A stretch of 5,392 bases of DNA from Lachnospiraceae bacterium (GTDB taxonomy: Bacteria; Bacillota; Clostridia; Lachnospirales; Lachnospiraceae), in contig JAGCXJ010000232.1 in assembly GCA_017961385.1 (NCBI GenBank), forward strand, positions 1-5,392. Reading direction: 5' to 3'. The notes below the pieces were generated by a model. It had not been told where the DNA came from. It ran no database searches and worked only from the letters and a program-made list of their open reading frames with translations. Position numbers and translations under genes: made by a program. Shown in pieces: positions 1-5,392 of this stretch (positions within the stretch are counted from its first letter, which is position 1; every line of letters begins with the position of its first letter).

Positions 1-1
1 C

Positions 2-481
2 TGGAGGATATTGGCGGTCACAGCAGGCGTGGTGGTGTTCTTCGGGATAGCAATCACAGGTCTCTGCGCACGCTTCTCAGTGACGAAGTTCCTAAAGATG
101 AAAGCAGGCGAGCCTATACAGATATATAATCACGGAAATATGGAAAGAGACTTCACATATGTTGATGACATAGTGACGGGAGTCTTTAACATACTGTGCA
201 ATCCTCCCAAGGAGGATGACCTGGGAGCAGCCTACAAGATCTACAACATCGGAAACAACAAGCCTGAAAAACTCATGGATTTTGTGGCAGTTCTTGAGAA
301 GAAACTCGGCATGGAGGCAAAGAAGGAATTCTTGCCCATGCAGGCCGGAGATGTCTTAAGGACATATGCGGATGTTACTGAGCTTATGAGAGATTTTGAT
401 TTTAAGCCTTCCACGACTATCGAGGAGGGACTTGAGAGATTTGCAGATTGGTTTTGGGAGTATTACGGGGGAAAAGAATGA
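2..481 (+). CDS. NAD-dependent sugar epimerase, C-terminal part (probable UDP-glucuronate 4-epimerase); 5' end cut or disturbed
   Basis: This is the 3' end of an extended-SDR sugar-nucleotide epimerase. UDP-glucuronate 4-epimerases interconvert UDP-GlcA and UDP-GalA in the cytoplasm for capsule or exopolysaccharide synthesis. From about position 86 the reading matches the substrate-binding half: AGEPIQIYNHG, then RDFTYVDDI (146-172), YNIGNNKP (to 265), LPMQAGDV with TYADV, and a KPSTTIEEGLERF end. LPMQ-GDV/TYADV is typical of the UDP-GlcA 4-epimerase branch. The Rossmann NAD-binding half and the catalytic YxxxK lie upstream, outside the window. The frame is open to the left edge; TTG at 11 has no convincing Shine-Dalgarno and is probably not a real start. 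Before position ~86 the translation fits poorly: GIAITGL resembles the usual stretch before RFFTVYGP, but the family's GxxGRPDM motif is absent. The stop (479-481) overlaps the next start as ATGA. Family call is firm, exact substrate moderate. Confidence 0.82.
   Translation, partial: WRILAVTAGVVVFFGIAITGLCARFSVTKFLKMKAGEPIQIYNHGNMERDFTYVDDIVTGVFNILCNPPKEDDLGAAYKIYNIGNNKPEKLMDFVAVLEKKLGMEAKKEFLPMQAGDVLRTYADVTELMRDFDFKPSTTIEEGLERFADWFWEYYGGKE
467..477 (+). promoter_or_regulatory. Shine-Dalgarno site fixing the glucosaminidase start at 478
   Basis: The run GGGGGA (467-472) precedes ATG 478 by 5 bases, inside the last codons of the epimerase. It favours ATG 478 over the in-frame GTG/ATG-like starts from 448, because 478 begins a canonical lipophilic signal peptide (MKKT...) and makes an ATGA overlap with the upstream stop. 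Translational coupling is therefore likely. Confidence 0.7.
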
Positions 482-579
482 AAAAAACCATTATTGGAAA
501 AGCAGCAAAAAGAATAACGGCAATGATCCTTGCGGCAATGCTCGGATTAAGTGTACCGATGACATCATACGCTGCGGCT
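478..579 (+). other. Sec signal peptide of the glucosaminidase
   Basis: Residues 1-34 show a basic n-region (MKKTIIGKAAKR), a hydrophobic core (AMILAAMLGLSV) and a small-residue c-region ending TSYAAA. Cleavage is likely after Ala32 or Ala34. No lipobox Cys is present, so this is not a lipoprotein. Confidence 0.9.
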
Positions 580-3500
580 ATAAAGGAATCAAACTATGTC
601 ATATCGGATGTTGATGGTGCAAGAGCTGCTCTTGAAAAGATAGCGTCTGAAAGAAACATAGCGGCTGCCATATACCTTAAGGATTCGTATATCCTTAAGA
701 GTAAAGCCGATCCGTACAGCGAAGATGTCGTTGCACTCGCATCCGGACAGAGCGTTTCCATTATCAGCGTGGATGTTGATGAAGGGAGAAATGTCTGGTA
801 CAAGGTAGGCTACAGCTATGCAGGCGGAGTGATCACAGGTTATGCCGAGAGAGAGTTTGTTGCATGCGCTGATGAGAGATTCCTTGAATGGGAGGATAAA
901 TATATCACTACCACTTCGAGAGAAACCATAAGAAAAGAAACAGACTGCTCGGATATCGAACAGTTTCCCAAAGCATATAGGGATGCTTTATATGAACTGA
1001 AAAAGAAGCATCCGAACTGGATATTTGTAAGGCAGAATGTGGGCCTGGACTGGAATACTGTCCTTTATCAGGAATCAATCAATGAACGAAGTCTGATACA
1101 TAAGAGTGCAGATTCGAGCTACAAAGCGGCTCCATCTGCGGGTACGGCGGGATGGTACGTAGCAACACAGGGAATAATCGCCTACTACATGGATCCGAGA
1201 AACTTTCTTACAGAAGACAGGATATTCATGTTTGAACAGGAGACATACAATGAGTCGAGTCATTCTGTAGAAGCAGTGCAGAAGATACTTAACGGCACTT
1301 TTATGTCCGGTGGTTATGACGGAAGCAGCAAGAGTTACGCACAGACATTTGTAGAAATAGGCGCCTCTCTGAATATGAGCCCTATAGCGCTCGCTTCAAG
1401 AGTCAGACAGGAACAGGGGACAGAGGGGACGTCTCCTTTAATATCAGGAAGATACAGCGGCTTTGAGGGATACTATAACTATTTTAATATCAGAGCAAAT
1501 GGTTCAACTAAAGAGAAAATATATTCAAACGGACTGGGCTTTGCTAAGGAAAAAGGATGGAATACAAGAGAGAAATCTCTTTCAGGCGGTGCATCCATAA
1601 TAGCGAATAATTATGTTCTTAGAGGTCAGGATACTCTGTATCTTCAGAAGTTTGATGTAGATGCTTCAGATAAGACATTGTATACGCACCAGTATATGCA
1701 GAACATATCTGCTCCGTACAGTGAGAGTTATACTACATACAGTGCATATAAGAACGCAGGGCTTATGAATAATACTTTTGTGTTCAAGATACCTGTTTAC
1801 GAAAATATGCCTAAAGGGCGATGCATTAAGCCGAATGCCACGGATGTTCTCAGTCTGAATGTTGATGAAGTAAAGAATCTTCCGGTAGACCAGAATGCTG
1901 TTTTAGTCTCTCTTATAAACGGTGGACAGAACAATGATGCGGCTATCACATATACAAGCTCGGATGAAAGAATTGCAAAAGTAGATGGCAATGGCGTCAT
2001 TACGGGTATAAAGCCCGGAAGTGTGACTATTTCAGCTAAGAGAACGGAGAATACCACCAATACAGTAACGTGTAAGGTAAATGTAATAAAGGCTGATATA
2101 GCTCTTTCAAAGATTTCTATACCTGAGATCAATGTGACATATTCACCGGATCAGACTCTTGAGAAGATCGAGCTGCCCGATGGATTTGCTTGGGTAGATA
2201 AGAGCATCATACCTGCTGTGGAAAACGAAGGATACAGCGTTATTTACAATCCTGACAACAGCAGGTACAACGAGATAACTATAACCGTTCCGATAAATGT
2301 TGCAAAAGCAACTGTTGATGCGTCTACAATCAATATGCCAAAGAATCTTACCATAGATGCCGGAGCTGAGCTTACAACAGTAGTACTTCCTGATGGATTT
2401 GTATGGGAGGATTCATCATATGTTGCACCCAAGAAGACAGGCAATATAAAGTGCAAGGCAATTTATTGCAAAGAGCCTGCAAGTTATGAACCGCTTTCTA
2501 TGGAACTTTCAGTAAAGGTTGTATGTAACACGCATGAATTCGGAGACTGGAAGGGAGATCATGCCGACTGTGAACATGACGGAGAGCTTATAAGAACATG
2601 TCAGATCTGCGGCAAGACAGAGACTATAACCGAAGAGGCTCTAGGACATAAGTATACAAGTGAGGTTACAAAGGAGCCTACAACAAAGAAAGCCGGCTTA
2701 AGAACATACACATGTGAAAGATGCGGTGATACATACAGTGAAGAGATCCCTAAGCTAAAGGATGATCATGTTCATGTATATACAGGTAAAGTGACCAAGC
2801 AGGCAGGCTGCTTAACTGAAGGAGTTATGACATATACATGCAGCTGCGGTGATTCATATGATGAGCCTATAGAAGCATTAGGTCATGACTACAACGATTC
2901 GAATGTTTGCAAAAGATGCGGATACGAACTTTTGGTAGTTCCGGAACATATCCATGACTTTACGTTATCAAGCAATACGGCAACATGTACAGAACCCGGA
3001 ATAAAGACATATACCTGCGGATGCGGCGAGTCATATACCGAAGAGGCAGAAAAACTCGGTCATAACATGAAAAATGGTGAGTGTACCAGATGTGATTATA
3101 AAGAAAAAATTAGTAGTACACCTGGGGTTAAGGCTGAACCAACAACCAAGGTTGAGTTTGTAGAGCCGAGCCCCAGTCCCAGTGTAAATGACACAGAAGA
3201 AGCAATTGCAGCTACGAAAGCAGCTAAAGATGCCATGGCGACCAACGCAGCAGCAACCAACGCAGCGGCAACAAATGCAGCAGCAACAAATGCAGCAGCA
3301 ACAAACGCAGCGGCGACAAACGCAGCAGCAACCAATGCAGCGGCGACAAACGCAGCAGCAACCAATGCAGCGGCGACCAATGCGGCAGCAACCAATGCAG
3401 CAGCAACAAAAGCTGCGGCTGAAGCGACTAAGACGCCTGCAATAACTCCCGAACAGAAGCCAACACCTACACCGACATCGACTCCTGTACAGAAGCCGAC

Positions 3501-4470
3501 CCCCACACCAACTCCGACACCTGCGCAGAAGCCGACTCCGGCACCAACTGCTGGCACGACACCTACACCTCAGGTGACTGAAAAAGCTGCTGAGAAGACT
3601 TATGAGATCACTCCGGAGACTAAAAAGACCGAAAACGAAACAACTGATATAACTCCCAAGGGGGATTCATCTCAGAAAACAGATGAAACTGATAAGGGTG
3701 AAAAATATACTGCTGACAATAAGAAGGCAACACCGGTAGTACCGGAGATCGAACGCATTGATGAGTTTGAACAGGGACAGAAACCTGTTGAAATGGTAAT
3801 GATGTCAACGACCGTTCTCAACAAAGAGAAGATTGAAGAATACAGTTCCGAGGACAACAGAAAACTTCGCATCACTATGGCAAATGATGTTGTATGGGAC
3901 ATGGATCTTACAGATTCAAGTATTGATGAAGTAAATGTAGATCTTAAGGTAGAACTTGACAGCGAAAATGTAGAGGCGTCTAATTTTGAAGATGTAGTTG
4001 ACGGAAAACCGTATACTTGTATTGATATCAAGCATGACGGTGTGTTCGGATTCCCTGTAACACTCCATATACCTTCTGATAGACAGTACGTAGGAAAGAT
4101 TGCAAATCTGTTCTATAATAATCCTGTAACAGGACTGCTAGAATATGTTAATGATACCGTTGTTGCTGATGATGGAGATACGGCATTCATACTTGAACAT
4201 GCTTCGCAGTATGTGATCGTATATGCCGATGCGTCATTAAAGCCGGTGGACGTTACTGATGACGATACACAATCTGGAGAAGTAAAGAATATCGGATCAG
4301 ATGCTGATGATGGCATACTCATTACTTCTGAAAACTCAGCCGGTGACGGGGTTAACTATGTTGTGATAGCAACCGTAGCTGTTGCGGTGCTTATCGCGAT
4401 AATAAGTGTAATTGTTGTCATATTGTATATGAGAAAACGCGATGATGATTATTTTGACGAGGAAGACTGA
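478..4470 (+). CDS. Secreted, membrane-anchored modular endo-beta-N-acetylglucosaminidase (LytD/GH73-like)
   Basis: This 1330-residue surface protein is predicted to cleave the GlcNAc-MurNAc backbone of peptidoglycan. Approximate order: signal peptide 1-34; SH3b domain 59-131; glucosaminidase 164-444 with candidate catalytic Glu312 in ASRVRQEQG, followed by GTSPLISG and EGYYNYFNI; BIG2-like Ig domain 449-538; two LPDGFxW beta repeats 540-683; Cys-pair region 685-875; TNAAA repeats 922-976; QKPTPT linker 986-1031; polar Lys/Glu/Thr stretch to ~1100; beta-rich domain 1126-1249; TM helix 1294-1318; tail RKRDDDYFDEED. There is no LPxTG motif, so anchoring is by the TM helix rather than sortase. 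Family members of this architecture occur in clostridia; the very long stalk is notable. Start 478 is chosen over 448 because of the signal peptide, RBS and ATGA overlap. It overlaps the downstream MBOAT gene by one base, so coregulation is likely. Enzyme family is confident; cleavage specificity is inferred. Confidence 0.93.
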   Translation: MKKTIIGKAAKRITAMILAAMLGLSVPMTSYAAAIKESNYVISDVDGARAALEKIASERNIAAAIYLKDSYILKSKADPYSEDVVALASGQSVSIISVDVDEGRNVWYKVGYSYAGGVITGYAEREFVACADERFLEWEDKYITTTSRETIRKETDCSDIEQFPKAYRDALYELKKKHPNWIFVRQNVGLDWNTVLYQESINERSLIHKSADSSYKAAPSAGTAGWYVATQGIIAYYMDPRNFLTEDRIFMFEQETYNESSHSVEAVQKILNGTFMSGGYDGSSKSYAQTFVEIGASLNMSPIALASRVRQEQGTEGTSPLISGRYSGFEGYYNYFNIRANGSTKEKIYSNGLGFAKEKGWNTREKSLSGGASIIANNYVLRGQDTLYLQKFDVDASDKTLYTHQYMQNISAPYSESYTTYSAYKNAGLMNNTFVFKIPVYENMPKGRCIKPNATDVLSLNVDEVKNLPVDQNAVLVSLINGGQNNDAAITYTSSDERIAKVDGNGVITGIKPGSVTISAKRTENTTNTVTCKVNVIKADIALSKISIPEINVTYSPDQTLEKIELPDGFAWVDKSIIPAVENEGYSVIYNPDNSRYNEITITVPINVAKATVDASTINMPKNLTIDAGAELTTVVLPDGFVWEDSSYVAPKKTGNIKCKAIYCKEPASYEPLSMELSVKVVCNTHEFGDWKGDHADCEHDGELIRTCQICGKTETITEEALGHKYTSEVTKEPTTKKAGLRTYTCERCGDTYSEEIPKLKDDHVHVYTGKVTKQAGCLTEGVMTYTCSCGDSYDEPIEALGHDYNDSNVCKRCGYELLVVPEHIHDFTLSSNTATCTEPGIKTYTCGCGESYTEEAEKLGHNMKNGECTRCDYKEKISSTPGVKAEPTTKVEFVEPSPSPSVNDTEEAIAATKAAKDAMATNAAATNAAATNAAATNAAATNAAATNAAATNAAATNAAATNAAATNAAATNAAATKAAAEATKTPAITPEQKPTPTPTSTPVQKPTPTPTPTPAQKPTPAPTAGTTPTPQVTEKAAEKTYEITPETKKTENETTDITPKGDSSQKTDETDKGEKYTADNKKATPVVPEIERIDEFEQGQKPVEMVMMSTTVLNKEKIEEYSSEDNRKLRITMANDVVWDMDLTDSSIDEVNVDLKVELDSENVEASNFEDVVDGKPYTCIDIKHDGVFGFPVTLHIPSDRQYVGKIANLFYNNPVTGLLEYVNDTVVADDGDTAFILEHASQYVIVYADASLKPVDVTDDDTQSGEVKNIGSDADDGILITSENSAGDGVNYVVIATVAVAVLIAIISVIVVILYMRKRDDDYFDEED
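652..870 (+). other. SH3b-like domain of the glucosaminidase
   Basis: Residues ~59-131 carry alternating beta segments typical of bacterial SH3 domains: AIYLKDSYILKSKADPYSE, then ASGQSVSIISV, then NVWYKVGY and GYAEREFV. Such domains often sit before the catalytic domain in clostridial glucosaminidases and probably help hold the enzyme on the cell wall. The assignment rests on pattern and position. Confidence 0.7.
967..1809 (+). other. Catalytic glucosaminidase domain
   Basis: Residues ~164-444. The lead-in FPKAYRDALYELKKKHPNW and GLDWNTVLYQE are typical of this clostridial LytD-like group, as are YYMDPRNFL and IFMFEQETYN. The active-site stretch ASRVRQEQG (Glu312 codon at 1411-1413) is followed by GTSPLISG and a YYNYFNI aromatic motif. 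The domain closes with FKIPVYENMP. All key blocks are present and in order, so the domain is expected to be active. The choice of Glu312 as general acid is inferred from family position. Confidence 0.88.
1822..2091 (+). other. BIG2-like bacterial Ig domain
   Basis: Residues ~449-538 include ITYTSSDERIAKVDGNGVI followed by TGIKPGSVTISAK. This is the classic BIG2 signature (xWxSSDxxIAxVDxxGxVTGxxxGxxTIxA) with Tyr replacing the usual Trp. It is a surface stalk or carbohydrate/adhesion module. Confidence 0.82.
2095..2526 (+). repeat. Two diverged LPDGFxW beta-sandwich repeats
   Basis: Residues 540-609 and 611-683 form two ~70-residue copies. Each has an ISIPE- or INMPK-type opening strand, a central L/T-x-VxLPDGFxWxD block (IELPDGFAWVD and VVLPDGFVWED), and a closing strand ending in VAKA or VKVV. 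The copies are diverged at the DNA level. Similar repeats occur in clostridial surface proteins; they probably extend the stalk. No catalytic motif is visible. Confidence 0.72.
2530..3102 (+). repeat. Cys-pair (CxxC/CxC) repeat region with LGH spacers
   Basis: Residues 685-875 contain diverged ~40-residue modules with the pattern H-x(n)-C-x-(E/T)-x-G-x-(R/K)TYTC-xx-CG-x-(T/S)Y-x-E-x-I-x-x-LGH. Cys pairs lie at 708/711, 746/749, 788/790, 811/814, 847/849 and 869/872, with single Cys at 698, 778 and 837. Two long modules use CxC (TCSCG, TCGCG), each followed by a short CxRC half-module (CKRCG, CTRCD). The second module lacks its leading Cys. The pattern recalls zinc-ribbon-like repeats seen in Lachnospiraceae surface proteins; whether these Cys bind metal or form disulfides cannot be seen from sequence. 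Confidence 0.8.
3241..3420 (+). repeat. 15-bp tandem repeat encoding (TNAAA)x11 plus TKAAA
   Basis: Twelve consecutive 15-base units encode eleven exact TNAAA pentapeptides (3241-3405) and one degenerate TKAAA (3406-3420). Protein sequence is perfectly kept while third codon positions vary (ACC/ACA, AAC/AAT, GCA/GCG). Within it, the 30-base block 3316-3345 is repeated exactly at 3346-3375, and units 3271-3285 and 3286-3300 are identical, pointing to recent slippage or unequal crossover. The low-complexity Ala/Thr/Asn segment is probably an extended linker. Confidence 0.95.
3451..3558 (+). repeat. 12-residue QKPTPT Pro/Thr repeat linker
   Basis: Three 36-base units encode EQKPTPTPTSTP, VQKPTPTPTPTP and AQKPTPAPTAGT (residues 992-1027), followed by TPTP. 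Pro/Thr-rich segments of this kind typically span the cell wall and may be glycosylated. Together with the adjacent TNAAA tract it forms a ~110-residue unstructured spacer between the extracellular modules and the membrane-proximal domain. Confidence 0.85.
3853..4224 (+). other. Membrane-proximal beta-rich domain of unknown function
   Basis: Residues ~1126-1249 look like a folded beta domain between the linker and the TM helix. The second half (VTLHIPSDRQYVGKIANLFY, then NNPVTGLLEYV, then AFILEHASQYVIVY) has the look of a C-terminal surface module seen in clostridial proteins (strand VTLxxP, small-domain NLYYxNxxTGxLExV, HxSxYVIV). I do not recognise a named family with certainty and assign no function. 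Confidence 0.6.
4357..4467 (+). other. C-terminal TM anchor and acidic cytoplasmic tail
   Basis: Residues 1294-1318 are an uninterrupted hydrophobic helix (YVVIATVAVAVLIAIISVIV and on to LYM). RKR follows as a positive-inside flank, then the nine-residue acidic tail DDDYFDEED. With the N-terminal signal peptide this makes a type I membrane protein with the hydrolase outside. The tail codons also carry the Shine-Dalgarno site of the next gene. Confidence 0.9.
4459..4465 (+). promoter_or_regulatory. Shine-Dalgarno site for the MBOAT gene, inside the glucosaminidase tail
   Basis: GAGGAAG (4459-4465) precedes ATG 4470; its AGGA core (4460-4463) is 6 bases from the start. It is embedded in the Asp-Glu-Glu-Asp codons of the upstream tail, and stop and start overlap as TGATG (4468-4472). 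This decides the start and indicates translational coupling. Confidence 0.75.
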
Positions 4471-5392
4471 TGCTGTTTAATTCATACATATTCATATTTG
4501 CGTTTCTGCCTCTTTGCGTACTCGGATTCTATCTGATAAAGAGAATAAACGTTGAAGCTGCAAAGATATGGCTCATAGCATTTTCACTGTGGTTTTACGG
4601 ATATTTCAATCTTTATTATCTGGCTATCATGGTAGGCTCGGTGGGAATAAACTATTGTTTCTACCGTCTGTTTGAACGTATCAATAAAAGGAAAGCGTTA
4701 TTGGCTGTCGCAGTGACAGCCAATCTCGCTGTTTTGTTTTATTTCAAATACTTTGATTTCTTTATCGAAAATATAAATATTGTATTCTCAAAAAGCTTTG
4801 CTTTGCGTCACATACTTTTGCCGCTCGGGATAAGCTTTTTCACATTCCAGCAGATATCATTCCTGCATGATGCCTATGACGGAAAGGTTAAAAATGTCAG
4901 ATTTACAGACTATGCGCTTTTCATTACTTTCTTTCCGCAACTGATTGCGGGCCCGATCGTAACGGCTGATGAGATGCTGCCACAGTTTAAGGATATAGGC
5001 AGATCAAGATTTGAAGCTGAAAGGTTTGCGGGCGGTGTGTTCATATTTGTGATGGGACTTGCAAAGAAAGTCATCATTGCAGACACCTTCGGCAAGGCGG
5101 TTGATTTCGGATATGAAAATATTCTGTCTGTTACTGCACTGGAAGCCGTTCTGGTGGTCCTGTTCTATACTCTTCAGCTGTATTTTGATTTCAGCGGTTA
5201 CTGCGACATGGCGATCGGGATAGGCAGACTGCTTGGCTTTGAGATAGCGCTGAATTTCAATTCTCCGTACAAGGCATGCAACATAATCGACTTCTGGAAA
5301 CGCTGGCATATAAGATTAAGCAGATTCTTTACAAGGAAGATATACATACCTCTTGGCGGAAACCGAAAAGGTAATTTCAGAATGTATCTGAA
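4470..5392 (+). CDS. MBOAT O-acyltransferase, AlgI/DltB type (3' end outside window)
   Basis: This is the first 307 codons of a multi-pass membrane O-acyltransferase; relatives are usually ~460-480 residues, so about two thirds is seen. Family members move acyl (commonly acetyl) groups across the membrane onto alginate, teichoic acid, peptidoglycan or other surface glycans, usually with an SGNH-type partner. Visible signatures are: N-terminal FNSYIFIFAFLPL; PLGISFFTFQQISF (from residue 118); FFPQLIAGPI (154-163); YFDFSGYCDMAIGIGRLLGF (from 238); NFNSPYKA; FWKRWHIRLSRFF with conserved His280; and YIPLGGNRKG (292-301). The invariant catalytic His (in the WHG-type motif) should lie just past the window end, so activity cannot be judged here. 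ATG 4470 overlaps the glucosaminidase stop by one base and has a good Shine-Dalgarno. The acceptor glycan is unknown; the neighbouring epimerase suggests a polysaccharide and the glucosaminidase suggests a cell-wall target. Confidence 0.95.
   Translation, partial: MLFNSYIFIFAFLPLCVLGFYLIKRINVEAAKIWLIAFSLWFYGYFNLYYLAIMVGSVGINYCFYRLFERINKRKALLAVAVTANLAVLFYFKYFDFFIENINIVFSKSFALRHILLPLGISFFTFQQISFLHDAYDGKVKNVRFTDYALFITFFPQLIAGPIVTADEMLPQFKDIGRSRFEAERFAGGVFIFVMGLAKKVIIADTFGKAVDFGYENILSVTALEAVLVVLFYTLQLYFDFSGYCDMAIGIGRLLGFEIALNFNSPYKACNIIDFWKRWHIRLSRFFTRKIYIPLGGNRKGNFRMYL

Noticed and set aside
1..90. Separate transmembrane-protein fragment (hydrophobic AVTAGVVVFFGIAITG reading)
   Set aside because: The helix-like look is probably incidental: GIAITGL fits the epimerase just before its RFFTVYGP motif, and the frame continues into the epimerase. 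Kept only as an anomaly.
201..217. Perfect AAGGAGG next to an ATG at 216, within a 7-bp hairpin ATCCTCC-CAA-GGAGGAT
   Set aside because: The ATG follows the motif with zero spacing and is out of frame in the conserved epimerase; no gene-like reading follows. The hairpin has no U-tract, so it is not a terminator.
448..477. Upstream start at 448 for the glucosaminidase
   Set aside because: It would add ten residues before the signal peptide, lacks a good Shine-Dalgarno and increases overlap with the epimerase; ATG 478 fits all evidence better.
3241..3420. Possible CRISPR array
   Set aside because: Units are 15 bases, contiguous and in frame, with no unique spacers.
3096..3557. Long minus-strand and alternative + frame open readings (VAAAF-type and Gln-rich) over the repeat region
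   Set aside because: A 15-base repeat unit without stops keeps every frame open; the readings are low-complexity shadows, with no RBS or homology, of the well-supported + strand gene.
3672..4031. Minus-strand 119-codon reading
   Set aside because: Ser/Thr-rich antisense shadow of the + strand stalk, with no recognisable motif and no Shine-Dalgarno noted.
5004..5309. Minus-strand 101-codon reading over the MBOAT gene
   Set aside because: It lies opposite highly conserved MBOAT motifs (FDFSGY, FWKRWH), which explain the sequence fully.

Overview
The window looks like a piece of a cell-surface glycan locus from a low-to-mid GC Gram-positive anaerobe, most likely a clostridial bacterium of the Lachnospiraceae type. 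This placement is inferred from protein architecture: a large secreted glucosaminidase with SH3b, Ig-like, Cys-rich CxxC and Pro/Thr regions. Strong Shine-Dalgarno sites also fit. No rRNA or other taxonomic marker is present.

Three genes lie on the + strand with no intergenic space. (1) Positions 2-481 hold the 3' part of an NAD-dependent sugar epimerase, closest to UDP-glucuronate 4-epimerases. Its first ~90 bases do not match the family well and are more GC-rich than what follows. (2) Positions 478-4470 encode a 1330-residue exported modular protein. Its order is signal peptide, SH3b, endo-beta-N-acetylglucosaminidase (LytD/GH73-like), BIG2-like Ig domain, two LPDGFxW beta repeats, a Cys-pair region, a TNAAA minisatellite linker, a Pro/Thr linker, an acidic Lys/Glu/Thr stretch, a beta-rich juxtamembrane domain, one TM helix and an acidic cytoplasmic tail. 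(3) Positions 4470-5392 hold the 5' two thirds of an AlgI/DltB-type MBOAT O-acyltransferase, cut by the window end.

The genes overlap by ATGA (478-481) and TGATG (4468-4472), so they are probably one translationally coupled operon; its promoter and terminator lie outside. A plausible combined role is to make a uronic-acid-containing surface polysaccharide (epimerase), acylate a surface glycan (MBOAT) and cut or bind peptidoglycan with a membrane-anchored hydrolase. The enzyme families are well supported; the shared substrate is inference.

No tRNA, rRNA, CRISPR array, insertion sequence or credible minus-strand gene was seen. The most unusual features are the length and composition of the hydrolase stalk, especially the 15-bp tandem repeat with signs of recent duplication, and the tight coupling of this hydrolase to an O-acyltransferase.
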